Under the pieces are notes generated by a model, which made no database searches, had not been told where the DNA came from, and saw only the letters and a program-made list of their open reading frames with translations. Both the position numbers and the translations under genes were made by a program. A stretch of 64,000 bases of DNA, from NCBI GenBank assembly GCA_965153355.1, contig OZ231127.1, positions 56,296,001 to 56,360,000 on the forward strand, written 5' to 3'. Every line of letters starts with the position of its first letter. Within the stretch, counting starts at the first letter, position 1. Source of the DNA: Flaccisagitta enflata. Taxonomy: Eukaryota > Chaetognatha > Sagittoidea > Aphragmophora. This document shows, piece by piece, positions 24,321-39,367 of the stretch.

Positions 24321-25581
24321 ATACTAATTTTGATATCACAATGTTGGCACAAGAAAGAGAAAAAATTGGTGCTTTGAAAGACCTGCTATTCATGAATGTC
24401 CATGGGGGTCCATTGGTGTATCGAAAAGTTGTCAATTTTATAAGGTAGTGAGATGACTTAATTAGTTGAAGATTTCCTATTTTTAGATTGGTGAGAAACT
24501 TTCTCCTACAAATTCAACGAACTCATTTTGATAAGTGCAAATTATCAGCTGGTTGACATCTATTGTAAAGAGTTTTTACTGTATTCATTGCTAACCACTC
24601 TCGTGTTATGAGCTCCAATATTCGATAGATGATAAGGATTGTCCACTTATTTTGTCAAAATAATCGAAAATATTATCAGTTGGGGCGATTTGGCCAAGAT
24701 TACGGAAATTGTTCCTCGCTTCCTTAAATGATGGAAAACTGTTTCTGATATATTTTTGACCTTTAATGGAGCATTTGCCGTTTCGTGTCGAGGGTATGAT
24801 ACAGCCCTAGTTACTTGAGTAATTGACATTTAAACATATTTAGTTTCATGTACTTATTTTTACAAGAACCTCTTGTTCAGATGATCAGATCTAGGCGTGA
24901 GATTTCTCGGTAACGGTCTGAGAACTTAGTAAACTTTATCGCCTCCGTAATTTAATACAGTTAACTCCCGCTATAACGGATCTGAAGGGACCAACAAACT
25001 TTTTGCGCTATTGGCGGATTGCGTTATTGCCAAAACGACTATCCTCAACTATCTTCTTTGCTTTGAAAAACAGAAGGGAAAAGCCTTTAGCATTCCAGTA
25101 AAATGAATTTTGAAAACTTGAAGCTTTTATTGACATCTAACGCAGACAGGTAGGCAGGGGTGCATATCCCCCTCCCCCACCTCAACACACATCTATGATG
25201 CGCGTTTTAAGAACTTTTCAACTATGACGCAACCCACGCATGGACAAACTAAACCCCCTATAGAGTTGCTAGTCTGTAACTAACAAGGTCATTAGACCTC
25301 AGTCTTGTGCATTGGCATTTTCACAAAAGGTCGGACAGACAGACAGGCAGAAGGACTTAAGTTTTCAAAATAACTTTGAATCAGCAGTCTCCACCTCCCT
25401 GTGTATTATCCAATCTTCAAAAGAGTTAAAAACGCAAAAATGCTATGAAAGTTTTTTGTGATGCACCAACGGACCAAAAAGTGGCTTATGGAGTTGCGTT
25501 TCTACACTTGTTAATGCGCGTTTCTGCACATTTCATTTATGGACCATTAGACTAGTGAACCATCTCAGCCGCATTTCCAGT

Positions 25582-25770
25582 TTTTTAGTCGTGCACATGC
25601 GACTCTTCAACCCACTATGTCTGTTGGTTGGTTGGTCCGTAACACTTTGCTTTTTTCAGCGTTTTTGGCGTTTTTTGCATTACCACTCCTACCCAATGCT
25701 TGGTTAGTATTTTTTATCACTGCCCCTGCCCACCCGCACGCGTCTTCGGTAGCCATGTATCCGGCCTTGT
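25582..25770 (-). mobile_element. ACAAGG/hairpin element, type A, nested
   Basis: TTTTTAGTCGTGCACATGCGACTC hairpin, a GGTTGGTTGGTCCG tract, CACTGCCCCTGCCCACCCGCACGCG and AGCCATGTATCCGGCCTTGT. It sits inside the pogo-like element 24958-26701. Confidence 0.85.
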
Positions 25771-25956
25771 CAATAAATTAAGCCACCCTTAGGGACTTCA
25801 ACATTTTATCACAACTTTAACTTGATGAAATGGCGATGTCCTTATGAATCTGTTTGACTCGAATTCTGTGAAGGATGCTGTAAGCAGTTTTGTATGAGCG
25901 GCACAATCATTTTTTTTTTCTTTTTGTAAAAAAAACTGACAAGCGAACCAAATTTG

Positions 25957-26421
<465 letters not shown>

Positions 26422-26703
26422 TCCTTCGATTCAACTAGGGTAAAGACCTCTCGCCCCTGTCCATTGATGATTTCGCGCTTCCTTTGTCTTTTGGCGGCCG
26501 CTCTTTGTTATTAGTGGAAGGTTATAGGTCTGCGGACTGGCTAGTCCATGCGGTATTCTTGGATTCCTCGTTATAGCTGGATCCGGTTTTATTGGAATTT
26601 TTTAGCAAAGAAATTAAAGAGAAATGGTAGGGACTCTCTCTTAGCACTTGTTATAGGCGGATTTCCCTTATTCTTGGATCCGGTATAGCGGGGTTTAACT
26701 GTA

Positions 26704-27147
26704 TACCATACGATGAAATCTAGAGCTCCAGATTCTCGGAATAAATTGATCCAAAAAGCTTACCATTGTCAACTTACACAAATTATTTGTGTTTGACCAT
26801 TAAATACCCATTCGCATTATTGTGCCTCCGAACCGAGCTACGCGATTTTGTACTTTTAGTTATCGGTTATCTTTTTTTTTCTGTGCCTTTGCAGTCATGT
26901 TCTTTTTGAAAGGCAGCGTCGATCTGTCATTTTTTCCGTCTGTTCACTGTCCCTCGGTCAGTTTGTCCGTCCATCCGCCGGTCAGAAAACCTAAGTCGAG
27001 AAATGTTCAAACATTCCCACACATCCGCGACTAGAATTGGCCGTGTTTCTGTCCTTTTTTAGCGTTCTTGCAAACCAAAAGATATTCCTTCTTTTTTTCT
27101 TTTTTTTTTTTTTTTTTTTTGCATTTTTTGTTTGTTTTTATACTCGA
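26704..27147. other. AT-rich stretch with one degenerate hairpin copy
   Basis: T-run at 27096-27120; otherwise nothing but 26885-27058. Confidence 0.4.
26885..27058 (-). mobile_element. Degenerate ACAAGG/hairpin element
   Basis: A CGGTCAGTTTGTCCGTCC tract followed by CATCCGCGACTAGAATTGGCCGTG. Both ends are poorly preserved. Confidence 0.4.
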
Positions 27148-27472
27148 TACCGGGGCGCTTATAAAATTGAAAAATGACATTGACTTTTTCACCTTCTAAT
27201 TAGCGCCCCCTACAGCGTGTCAGACTAAGAAAAAAATATTGAAAATCAAAGCAAACAGAAGATTTATGGTAGGAAACAATAAAAATGTGTGACTTTAACA
27301 GAGTAATCCACACAAAAAGTTAAAAAGATACAATAAACAATGATAATCTGCATATTTGTAATGTTTATCTATAATCTTCAATGGAAGGAAAAGCTTAGTT
27401 GAGAGTGCATTATTTTTAAAAAGAAGGGGGGGCGCTATTTAGAGGAGGGCGCTAATCAGAGGAAATACGGTA
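27148..27472 (-). mobile_element. MITE with TACCGTATTTCC termini, copy 1
   Basis: Right end GGCGCTAATCAGAGGAAATACGGTA; left end TACCGGGGCGC partly degraded. Shares AATGACATTG..TTTTTCA, TAATTAGCGCCCCCT and GGGGCGCTATTTAGAGGAGG with the copy at 38960 in inverse orientation. Confidence 0.85.
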
Positions 27473-27568
27473 AGTGTTTTCTGCGTTGAATAACACATTC
27501 AAAAACCATCCATCTCACACCACCTTTTACCAATGAAACTCTGTGTCTTTGCATTCTGTGTGTATGTG

Positions 27569-29858
<2,290 letters not shown>

Positions 29859-29860
29859 TA

Positions 29861-30602
29861 CACCGCTTTCAGATCGAAATGTCACGAAAGGAAGATATAT
29901 TACTCCAAAACTATTCATAGTTATTAGTTTTTTCTTTTTTCCCCTGTTAGATAATTTGATTAAGTTTTGCTACAAGCAAAGAATATCCCACCAACTAAAA
30001 AATTCAAGCCTCCTACTCACAATAGATGAATATTGCATGTTTCACATTGAAGGATTTTTTTCCCAAGAACTTTTTCTTTACTTTATTTCATAGTTGTCAT
30101 TTCTACACAAATTGAGCTGAATTGCTGGGATTAGTCTAGAATTCAAGAGAATTTTATGTAAGGAAAAATTGTTCTCACTGATATCAATTTTGAACAATTT
30201 GCAGACAATTTTTCAAAATTTTCCCAAATCTTGAGGTTTTTGCGGTGTTTTGGGGTCAAAATCAATCATTACTGCATCACATGAGTCAACTCTTTTGGAA
30301 ATTCAAACAAAACTTCATTAATTCCTCATAACCAACACTGTAGGACCACTCTTGTTGAAAAAAAGAAGCACTGCTACTATCTAACCTTATTTTTTCCATG
30401 AAAAAAGGCCATTTTTGGCTGAAATCAACTAATTTTTGTCATGAAATTTAGAGCAAATATATCAACACTGGGGCTTTAATTGTTTTTTTGTAACAAAACC
30501 TAATCAAATTATCGATCACAAGAAAAAAGAATCAAGTAGTTGTCTTAAGTATTTTAGGAGTAATATATCTTCTTTTCGCGACATTTCGATCTGAAAGCGG
30601 TG
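29861..30602. mobile_element. MITE with CACCGCTTTCAGATCG termini and TA target site
   Basis: The inverted arms match imperfectly over about 110 bp. The outer CACCGCTTTCAGATCGAAATGTC is exact except for the following base, and the inner AGATATATTACTCC and ATAATTTGATTA are also shared. TA lies on each side (29859-29860, 30603-30604). Mariner-type MITE by structure. Confidence 0.85.
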
Positions 30603-31033
30603 TAAAACTTTTGAAGAATGTAACAAAGAGAAAAATCAAAGAGGTTTTTTTTTCGATCAAATTCTTGATAAAATCCCTAAACTAAAGCATCAGAAATAAA
30701 AGATAATTTTGAACAATTTCCTTTCTGTATTTCTAGTCCCGGCGCTTTAGAATTAAAAATACTTGCCCGATCGAGCTCACGATTAGAATTCCAATTCAGC
30801 ATATTGTTCTTCACTATTAGGACAGCGGTCCTAATTTTTCTTTTTTCCGTTTAGGTAATAACAAAATATGAAAAAAAGATCTGATGAACCTATCAGCTAG
30901 TGAATAAGGAGGTTATCTAGGCAACAAGTGTGGGAGCTTTTCCCCAATGCCTTCTTCTTATCTCCTTTTCTCCTTTTCTCCTTTTCTTCCATCTCCCAGA
31001 TCTCCAATCCCCATATTGTTAGCTTTCTTCCTC

Positions 31034-31116
31034 TCTCTTCTTCTTCTTCTTCTTCTTCTTCTTCTTCTTCTTCTTCTTCTTCTTCTTCTTCTTCTTCTTC
31101 TTCTTCTTCTTCTTCT
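31034..31116. repeat. (TTC)n microsatellite
   Basis: Pure TTC, about 83 bp, abutting a type A fragment. Confidence 0.99.
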
Positions 31117-31163
31117 GCTCCTGCCCAAGTGATTAAGTGACCTCAAATATGGCCCCTGCCCCC

Positions 31164-31165
<2 letters not shown>
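31117..31165 (-). mobile_element. Core fragment of type A hairpin element between two microsatellites
   Basis: GCTCCTGCCCAAGTGATTAAGTGACCTC and ATGGCCCCTGCCC match the type A middle. A (TTC)n array abuts on the left and (CT)n on the right. Confidence 0.6.

Positions 31166-31167
<2 letters not shown>

Positions 31168-31257
<90 letters not shown>
31168..31257. repeat. (CT)n microsatellite
   Basis: Pure CT, about 90 bp. Confidence 0.99.
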
Positions 31258-31259
<2 letters not shown>

Positions 31260-31361
31260 TCATACTTGACTAGGCCTTCATTCTGTTTTTTCTTTTCTTG
31301 TCTCAACACCCTCTCTTTCCTTTAACACACTTTCTCTGTCTTTCTATCTGACTCTCTGTCA

Positions 31362-31490
<129 letters not shown>

Positions 31491-31627
31491 CTTATTTCTC
31501 CATCTTTGATTTCAAAAGAAAAACAAACCAAGAGAATCGAATCGAAGTTGAAGATGGAAACGATAAGTGGAAAGAAAATAAAAGAAAAGAAAAAAAAAAG
31601 AATGAAAGAAAATCAAAAGATAGGAGA

Positions 31628-31822
31628 AACAAGGCCAACACCTTACAGTCGCGTGGGGTTGTTGAGACCATAAGACCAAAAGACGAAGAGACTAAAAGAC
31701 TAAATGTAAATTGTCTTGCATTAACTTATAATGACTTAAAATGACTTAAGATGACATTAAACGACGAAAAAAAGCTTCGCGTGACGGACGGACGGACCAA
31801 CCGACCGATGGACGGACCGACT
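31628..31822 (+). mobile_element. ACAAGG/hairpin element, type B, right end lost
   Basis: AACAAGGCCAACACCTTACAGTCGCGTGGGGTTGTTGAG, AGACTAAA units, an AATGACTTAAAATGACTTAAG core and a GACGGACGGACC tract, then an abrupt stop. The terminal hairpin is missing. Confidence 0.8.
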
Positions 31823-31915
31823 TGAAAATATAAAGGATAGAGCGAGATTATTTATAAAGGAAACCGGAAGCTGGAAAATGAAAAAAAAAAAAGGAAAGAA
31901 AGAAAAAAAAGATAC

Positions 31916-32288
<373 letters not shown>

Positions 32289-32451
32289 GCACCGGAAGTT
32301 TGGAACGAAAAGAAACGATTTACAATTGAAGAGGAAAAAATATCTCGAATGACAAACAACGTCGAATTCCTTCCCTCACAACCGATATATCAGCAAAAAG
32401 CTATCATCCCTTTTTAGTTGGGACAAGGCACCTCTATATAACGGGTAGGTC

Positions 32452-32600
32452 GTGTTACTTACAATCTGAGTGGCAAGAATTTTGAAATTCTCATCATTAG
32501 GATTCTAAGTGATAAGAATTGTATTCTCATAACTCAGATGGTCTATTTTTCTATCTTTTTCTCATTACTCAGAATCCTAATTATGAGAATTTCAAAATTT
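32452..32600 (+). repeat. Dispersed CTGAGTAATGAGAA-type repeat, copy 1
   Basis: ACAATCTGAGTGGCAAGAATTTTG, GAATTGTATTCTCATAACTCAGAT and TTTTCTCATTACTCAGAATCC. An internally inverted AT-rich repeat. It matches 35873-35991 in the opposite orientation. Confidence 0.55.
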
Positions 32601-32629
32601 TATTTTTATTTCATTCATTCTCTCTTCAT

Positions 32630-32814
<185 letters not shown>

Positions 32815-32975
32815 TTTATCTCTTCTTCTTTCATTCTCTTCTCTGTCCCTATGCAAAATAGCAAAAAAAAAAATGAAATTTTTTTTATTGGGAGGTAGAA
32901 CTTTGTCTTATAAGAATCCCCCTTCTGCTTGCCCATTGGCTAATCTATCAGTATTCTTGATGAAGACAACAACTA

Positions 32976-33913
32976 ACCTTGGCGACAAAAAAGATGGTGG
33001 ATCTTTAAAACAGATCCTATCTACCTTAATTCAAACAAAACTTATTAAAATTGGTGACACTTGGAAAGTTCTTTGAAAGATCTTTCGTTTGAGTTGTGTC
33101 TGGAAATTTTGACTCAAACGGTTTAGAAGTTAGAGCAATTTGAACATGACTACTACTTTTGGACTGCCCATGACTCGTGAAAGAGAATTTGAAAAAAGTT
33201 CAAATTTTAAAAAAAATCATAGAAGATCTTGTCTGATTTCCACAAAATTTTAGGTGGTAACTCAAGTGTATGTCTCCTTATACCAATTCAATTTTTATGC
33301 TCATCTGAAGATTTTTACTTGGGTTTTCATGATCTTTTGTTGTCAATAAAACATACGAAAACTGAAGTGATTTGCTATAGTTGCATTTATTTCACTCCTG
33401 TATCGGCAAAACCTATTTGGTGCTATTCCAACTTAAAGATTATTCCCAGTGCTTCAAAACTATCTTGAATTTGATATGAATTTTGTCAAAACTTGATAAT
33501 AGAAAAAATAAAAGAAAACCATGTTGATATCTCATTGATACTCGTCTTACTTGAAAAGTTTTCAATCTTTCTCATGATGAAAATGATAGAAAAAAATGTC
33601 GATTTTGAAATATTTTTAAGAGTTCTCAGGGGATGGTATTTATTGCTACCAGTTCAATTTTCATCAAAATCAGGCAAGTTTTACTATGGTTGTAAGATGA
33701 TTTTGTTTTAGTACCCATTCTTGACATGATGTCAGAGGAGAAAAGTAGTAGTCATGTTCAAATTGCTCTAGCTTCTAAACCATTTGAGTTAGAGTTTACA
33801 GACACAACTCAAATGAAAGATTTTTCAAAGGGCTTTCCAACCATCAGGTTTTTCTTGAAATAAGGTAGATAGAATCTGTTTTAAAAAATCCGCCATTTTT
33901 TTGTCGCCAAGGT
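32976..33913. mobile_element. MITE, ACC(A/T)TGGCGACA family, copy 1
   Basis: Ends ACCTTGGCGACAAAAAAGATGG and its inverse CCATTTTTTTGTCGCCAAGGT, between TA dinucleotides. Inverted arms extend about 185 bp and include GAGCAATTTGAACATGACTACTACTTTT. No coding seen. Confidence 0.88.
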
Positions 33914-34415
33914 TAGCTCGTTGACCCACTGTCATCCCATGTAAAATTACAAATTCGTAATTATGAAGTACATACAATACACACATGACATAACTTTTTT
34001 ACCAAATACCACGAAGTGATGCAATGGAGTGACAAAGCTACTATGACACAACTTTTGATAAGCACACATACCCTGTAACCAGCAAAAGATGTATTATGCA
34101 ATAACTATTCCCATTAGAAAATTTAGATTTCATTCTATCTTAAAGCATATTAACTGCGGTTTCTTCATGCAAAATTTCAGCACTTTTTATTAAGTGGTTT
34201 AACTTCTGCACCATTTTTGTGGCAATAAAGATTTCCATTTCAGACATGAATGGGGGTGTTTGACTTCCAACCTAGGTAAATTTTAAATGCTTTGAGCTAA
34301 AATTCTGGGATTAGTCTCAAATTGAAGATTTTTTGAAGGACACAATGTCAGGTTTTAGAAAAAAGTTTTATTGAGTTTTTCCCTGATTTTTCATATTCCA
34401 ACAACATTCCAAATT

Positions 34416-34635
34416 AACAAGGCCGGATACACGGCTACCCCAGTCACGTACGGGTGGGCAGGGGCAGAAATTGAGGTCATCAGATAATTTGGCCAGGAGC
34501 AGTGAGGCCAAAAACCGCAAAAAAAAACAACAAAAAAAGTAAAGTATGATGGACGGACGGACAGACCGACGGACGGATGGACGGACGGACCAATCGACAA
34601 AGCGGTGTGTAGAGTTGTGTGCTACGCGACTAAAA
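34416..34635 (+). mobile_element. ACAAGG/hairpin element, type A (left half of head-to-head dimer)
   Basis: AACAAGGCCGGATACACGGCTACCCC, CGGGTGGGCAGGGGCAG, TTTGGCCAGGAGCAGTGAGGCC, a GGAC tract, and GTGTGCTACGCGACTAAAAA. Full length. Confidence 0.92.
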
Positions 34636-34642
34636 ATTCATC

Positions 34643-34849
34643 TTTTTAGTTGTGTGCATGCGACTCTACAACCAGCTTTGTCCATCAGTTGGTCAGTCGG
34701 TTGGTCAGTCGGTTGGTTGCTCACACATTACTTTTTTTATGATTCTATTTTTTTGACCTCACTGCTCCTGCCCAAATGGTCTGGTGACCTCAGATATGAC
34801 CCCTGCCCACCCACACGCGACTTCGGTAGCTGTGTATCTGGCCTTGTTT
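34643..34849 (-). mobile_element. ACAAGG/hairpin element, type A (right half of head-to-head dimer)
   Basis: Inverted partner of 34416-34635, separated by only 7 bp. TTTTTAGTTGTGTGCATGCGACT, a GGTCAGTCGGTT tract, two GCTCCTGCCC-type boxes and GTGTATCTGGCCTTGTTT. The dimer is a palindrome of about 430 bp. Confidence 0.92.
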
Positions 34850-35244
34850 GATTACAATATCTTATGATTACCCACCATATGAAACAAAATCATATTAGTA
34901 TTGAAGTTAACTTAGTATGGGATCAATACAGAAACTCAAAATCATTTTTTTCTGCCATTTGCAGCAGGTTGAATAAATTAACTCTTTTATTCCATATCAA
35001 AATTGCAATATTTTGAGGAAATTTGGGTATTTCTCAAAATGATGTAAAAGCTAAACAATTGGACAAAAAGTGCTGAAATTTTGCATGAAAAAATTGCAGT
35101 TGATATGCTGTCAGACAGAAAAAATATGTTTGTTTTTTTTATAGAAATAGTTTCACATAATATAATGTTTGCTAGTTACAGTTGCTTTTGAAGACAGGGT
35201 AAATGCAGTTTGCTTTTAGCTCTTATTGAGAATGAATGTTTTCA

Positions 35245-35345
35245 GGCATGTGCTACGCGACTTTACACCCTGCTTTGTCCATCCGTCCATTGGTTTGTTG
35301 GTTGGTTGGTGGGTTGATCCTCTTTTTACTTTTTTGAGCAGTTTG
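35245..35345 (-). mobile_element. Truncated ACAAGG/hairpin element, type A
   Basis: CATGTGCTACGCGACTTTACACC, a GGTTGGTTGGTGGG tract and CTCTTTTTACTTTTTTGAGC, after which the match ends. The left-half boxes and the GGCCTTGTT end are absent. Confidence 0.65.
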
Positions 35346-35701
35346 AGCTCAGAGCTCCATGGCATCAGGACCATGATTGTGAATGCAAATATGGCGATTG
35401 TGGTATTTGGGTGCTACGACAAAATGACGTGGATAACTATTTTAGATAATTGGCATTAGGCACAAGTTGATTTCAACAAGATAAATTAAAAAATGTTATG
35501 AGATATAAGAAGCGGAACAGTAAAAACACAAACAGAACAAGTGACAAAAAAGTTGTCTCTTTTTTTTCTTTTCTTCTTTTTTTTTGTCATTAATGAAGTG
35601 ATTGATAGGACTTAGAAGATGTTGTTGATCAGCTTAGCATTCAATGTATTTGGAAGCGAGGCATTAAACTGCGCCACACTATGACACAGACAGAGGGTAC
35701 T

Positions 35702-35841
<140 letters not shown>

Positions 35842-35872
35842 AACAAAAACACTGACTTTAGAGAAAAATCTC

Positions 35873-35991
35873 TGAGTTATTAGAAAAAGATAGAAAGACA
35901 ATCTGAGTTATGAGAATTATCAAAATTTGAAAAGTCTTATAACATAGAATCTGAATTATGACAAAAGTGCTAATTCTGAGTAACGCGCCTT
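35873..35991 (-). repeat. Dispersed CTGAGTAATGAGAA-type repeat, copy 2
   Basis: CTGAGTTATTAGAAAAAGATAGAAA, ATCTGAGTTATGAGAATT and AATTCTGAGTAACGCG. Reverse-oriented relative to 32452-32600. It directly precedes a type D hairpin element. Confidence 0.55.
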
Positions 35992-35993
35992 AG

Positions 35994-36111
35994 AACAAGG
36001 CCAAGTAGGCCAATAGGTGCGACATGTCGATCTTCGAACGAATGCGTTACAGAATGACCAACCAACCGACGGACACAGCCAGTTATAGAGGTGCTTTGTC
36101 GCACCTAAAAA
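35994..36111 (+). mobile_element. ACAAGG/hairpin element, type D (left half of dimer)
   Basis: AACAAGGCCAAGTAGGCC, AATAGGTGCGACATG, GCGTTACAGAATGACC, CAGTTATAGAGGTGCTTTGTCGCACCTAAAAA. The left GGTGCGAC is the reverse complement of the hairpin's 3' arm GTCGCACC. Confidence 0.85.
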
Positions 36112-36131
36112 CCTGAATAACGAGATTTTCC

Positions 36132-36238
36132 CTCTATAACTGGCTGTGTCTGTTGGTCGGTCGGTCGGTTGGTCGGTCGGAAACGCATTCGTTCGACGAT
36201 CCACACGTCGCACCTATTGGCCTACTTGGCCTTGTTTT
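36132..36238 (-). mobile_element. ACAAGG/hairpin element, type D (right half of dimer)
   Basis: Inverted partner of 35994-36111. CTCTATAACTGGCTGTGTC, a GGTCGGTCGG tract, AACGCATTCGTTCGA.GATC, GTCGCACCTATTGG and CCTACTTGGCCTTGTTTT. The right copy lacks its terminal hairpin, and 20 bp separate the halves. Confidence 0.85.
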
Positions 36239-36654
36239 AAATTAGTTTTAAAACCTTTTTAAAGCTCTTCGATTTCTTCAATTTCATCATATTTAGATAC
36301 ATGAACAATGAAAAACATGACTTATAAGCAGGCAACAATCACTGATAAGATACTTGGCTCATTGGATAAGATACTTGGCTCTGAGACTTGCGCACAGGCA
36401 AAAAGTAGAAAGAGAGAGACGTGTTCGACTGTTCGTACATTAAACCGGAGGAGGTTTATTGTCCCCACCTCTTTTTTTTTTAAAGATTGATAAATTTCAT
36501 TAAAACGGAGAAAGATTAACGAGGTACATCATTAACCAAGGACGGGCTCCATTTCGCACCAGAACCAATGTCGCGCCCAAGGCAACCACAACCGACGCCA
36601 TTTATAATGCGTTTGTTAGGCAGAAATTCATTTGATCCAAAAAAAGTTCATTTA

Positions 36655-37608
36655 ACCATGGCGACAATAAAAATGGCCGCCTATTCAAACCCCTCCCCTG
36701 AGTTCAATTTTTTAACTAGCTTCATAATTTTTTAGGTGGTAATAGAACTTCAAATTTCTGGCTCAGAGAAAAAATCAGAACTCAAAAAAGTTTACAAACG
36801 TACCCGTGGCATCAATTTTTGTGAAAGGTATCCAAATATGGATCTGCCAAATCACTTTTTTTTTTGCATTTTTTGGTTTTTGTAATGTTTTACAAAAACT
36901 CATGCCACAGGCACAAAAATACACTTTTTCGAGTTCTGATTTTTGCAGCAGGTCAATAAGTTGTAAAACTCTCACACATTTGAAAAAAATTGCCCCTGTT
37001 TTAAAAAATTATTTGTTAAAAGAAGGTGGGACGACAGGTGTTTAAGAGATAATTTTGCACATTTTCAGTAAAATCAACAAAAAGTAGTGCAAAATTCAAC
37101 ATTTTTAAGTTCTGATTTTTTTGTTGAGTTGGAAATTTGATGAACTATCTTCACCTAAAAAATTATGAGACTAGTTGAAAAAATGAGCTCACTATAAAAA
37201 ATTGAAGTTAGTCAAAAAATTCAATCAAAAACTGATTTTACCTCCTTGTTTCAAAATCACTACTATGGCTACAAAAATTAACTTTTTTGAGTTCTGATTT
37301 TTTTGCTGAGTCGAATATCATCAATACTTTCTTCATCTTTGAGAAATTCAAAAGCAATGATGAAAAAAAAATCATTTCTTAAAGTTCTGAAATAATCATT
37401 GTAAAAAGGTATTGATCAATTTGTATTAGGATACTGTTCACAAAAATTAATGTTGCGGACACAAAAATCAACTTTTTTGAATTCTGATTTTTTTGCTAAA
37501 TCAGAAATTCAAAATATTATCACCCTCTCAAAAATTATGAAGCTAGTCCAAAAATTGAACTCACAGCAGCAAATTGAACATGGCGGCCATTTTTAATGTC
37601 GCCATGGT
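36655..37608. mobile_element. MITE, ACC(A/T)TGGCGACA family, copy 2
   Basis: Ends ACCATGGCGACA..AAAAATGGC and inverse GCCATTTTTAATGTCGCCATGGT between TA dinucleotides (36653-36654, 37609-37610). The interior repeats TTTTTTGAGTTCTGATTTTTTTGCTGAGT-like phrases several times (near 36930, 37110, 37280, 37470). Its terminal 20 bp match copy 1; the interior does not obviously match. Confidence 0.85.
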
Positions 37609-37659
37609 TAGTACGCCACTATATGGGACTGCTTTTACGCTCTCATTCAGGCTTTTCCT

Positions 37660-37735
37660 CACTCACTCACTCTCACTCGTTCGCTCACTCACTCACTCTT
37701 TCACTCATTCGCTCACTCACTCACTTTTCTGCCAG
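37660..37735. repeat. (CACT)n-rich tract
   Basis: CACTCACTCACTCT and GCTCACTCACTCA units. A second such tract is at 39508-39560. No terminal repeats. Confidence 0.8.
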
Positions 37736-38076
37736 GCGTTCATATTTTGTAAACCCTCCGAGAAGCAAAAATTTCCTCTCATAAGTTTCCGACACAAATT
37801 GACATTGGTTCCATAACAACCTTCTGTTGTAACAACTTTAAAGAAAGCTTTAAGCAGCATGAACATTGTGTAAACATTAGCTATTTCAAACCATATTGGC
37901 CATGATACAGCTCTGATTCTGAAAAACGATCATTTTGAACCAATCAAAAAACTTTTTTTTTTGCATTGCATTTTGGATGAATTATCTCTTTTACTTTTTT
38001 CAGAGGGTTTGAATCTCAAATTTTTTTTCTTTTTCTTTTTCTTTTTCTTTCTTTCCCCCTTTCTTTCTCTCTTTCT

Positions 38077-38295
38077 TTTTAGTTGTGAACACGCAACCCT
38101 ATAAGAGACTTTGTTTGTCCATCGGTCCATCCGTCCGTCCATCAGTCTATCGGTCCATCAAAAAGTGGGAAAACCAGCATTTTGTGTACTTTTTGCGAAT
38201 GTTTGTGTTTGTGTTGGGCGTTGGGGTGTGGATAGGGGTTGGATGCCCCTACCCACCCGTCCGCAACGATATTGTGACCCCGCGTCACTTGTTTT
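38077..38295 (-). mobile_element. ACAAGG/hairpin element, type C
   Basis: TTTTTAGTTGTGAACACGCAACC hairpin, CTATAAGAGACTTTG, a CCGTCCGTCC tract, AAAAAGTGGGAAAACC, GGTTGGATGCCCCTACCCACC, GACCCCGCGTCACTTGTTTT. Confidence 0.75.
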
Positions 38296-38959
38296 CTTTC
38301 TTTCCTTCTACAGTGCGGCGCGTAAAAAAGAGAACAGTACGTTTACCGTTGTTTCTCATCTTAGAATAAAAGAATAATATCTTTATCAGTGACCGTTTTG
38401 AAGCTCTTCGAAAGACAAAGCGTTTGCCGCAAACCGTGTTTTAATCGGTCAATTCGTTAAGATGCATGGATATGTGGATATCAAGTAGCAAAAACAATCC
38501 TAAGCTGCATCCTTGACAAAAATGGAAATAATAAAATTGCCTGTTAAAAAGTATTGAAATGAGCACTTTTTTCAATCAGTGATTTTTGTCTTCAAACCTA
38601 TGCCATTTCTAAACGAATAAAGCATTTGGAAGATTTTTTGCAGAGCTTTCAAGTGGTCATGCATTTTTTGTGTCTCAGGCCAATAGTTAAGCAGAAACTA
38701 GCAATACAAAGTGTCCTTTCCCATAGTTACTTTTACAATTTGGTGCCGCCTCACCACCGACTACCTCGCCAACTTGTACGCCTTGATGCCACGTTGTATT
38801 TAGTTTGTCATCCAAATTGAAGGCGGATCTATCAACTAATGACGCATAAGCAACGTATTCATCCATATTTGGTTTGAAAAATCAATTTTAGCGCAACAAA
38901 ATGCTGTTTACAAAAAACGTTCTCTTTTTAATGCGGCGCGCTGTATCTTTCTTTCCTGA
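38296..38959. other. Nothing assigned
   Basis: AT-rich with short frames only. No inverted ends seen. Confidence 0.4.
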
Positions 38960-39295
38960 TACCGTATTTCCTCTAATTAGCGCCCCTCCTCTAAATAGCG
39001 CCCCCCCTCATTTCTTTGAAAAGATTATATCTCCAGTATGTTTTTCATTTATTCATTCTAGTGAAATATGCATCTTTTTATTGTGTTTTTATATATATTA
39101 ATTTTCTTTTTTATTGGAGCCTCATTTTTTATCTGTTTTTACCTACTGAAAATAATAAATTTTCTTTTTTACTAAGTTTTTTAGTATCTTTTTATTTTTC
39201 ATATTTAAGAGGGGGCGCTAATTAGAGGGTAGAACAGGCAATGTCATTTTTCAATTTTGTATGCGCCCCAGGCGCGAATTAGGGGAAATACGGTA
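38960..39295 (+). mobile_element. MITE with TACCGTATTTCC termini, copy 2
   Basis: TACCGTATTTCCTCTAATTAGCGCC at the left and GGCGCGAATTAGGGGAAATACGGTA at the right. Subterminal CTCTAAATAGCGCCCC and GGGGGCGCTAATTAGAGG give a second inverted layer. 336 bp; no coding. Confidence 0.9.
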
Positions 39296-39315
39296 TCTCT
39301 TCTGCGTTCTTTTTT

Positions 39316-39331
39316 TCTTTCTTTCGTTATT

Positions 39332-39367
<36 letters not shown>

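Larger units (their letters stand above)
34133..35113. repeat. Outer inverted repeat around the type A dimer
   Basis: AAAGTGCTGAAATTTTGCATGAA followed by GCAGTT.ATATGC occurs inverted at 34137-34190 and direct at 35065-35110. A weaker TTTGCTGGTTACAG match extends it outward (34075-34095, 35170-35180). The midpoint coincides with the head-to-head dimer 34416-34849. The DNA between arms and dimer does not obviously pair. Confidence 0.65.
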
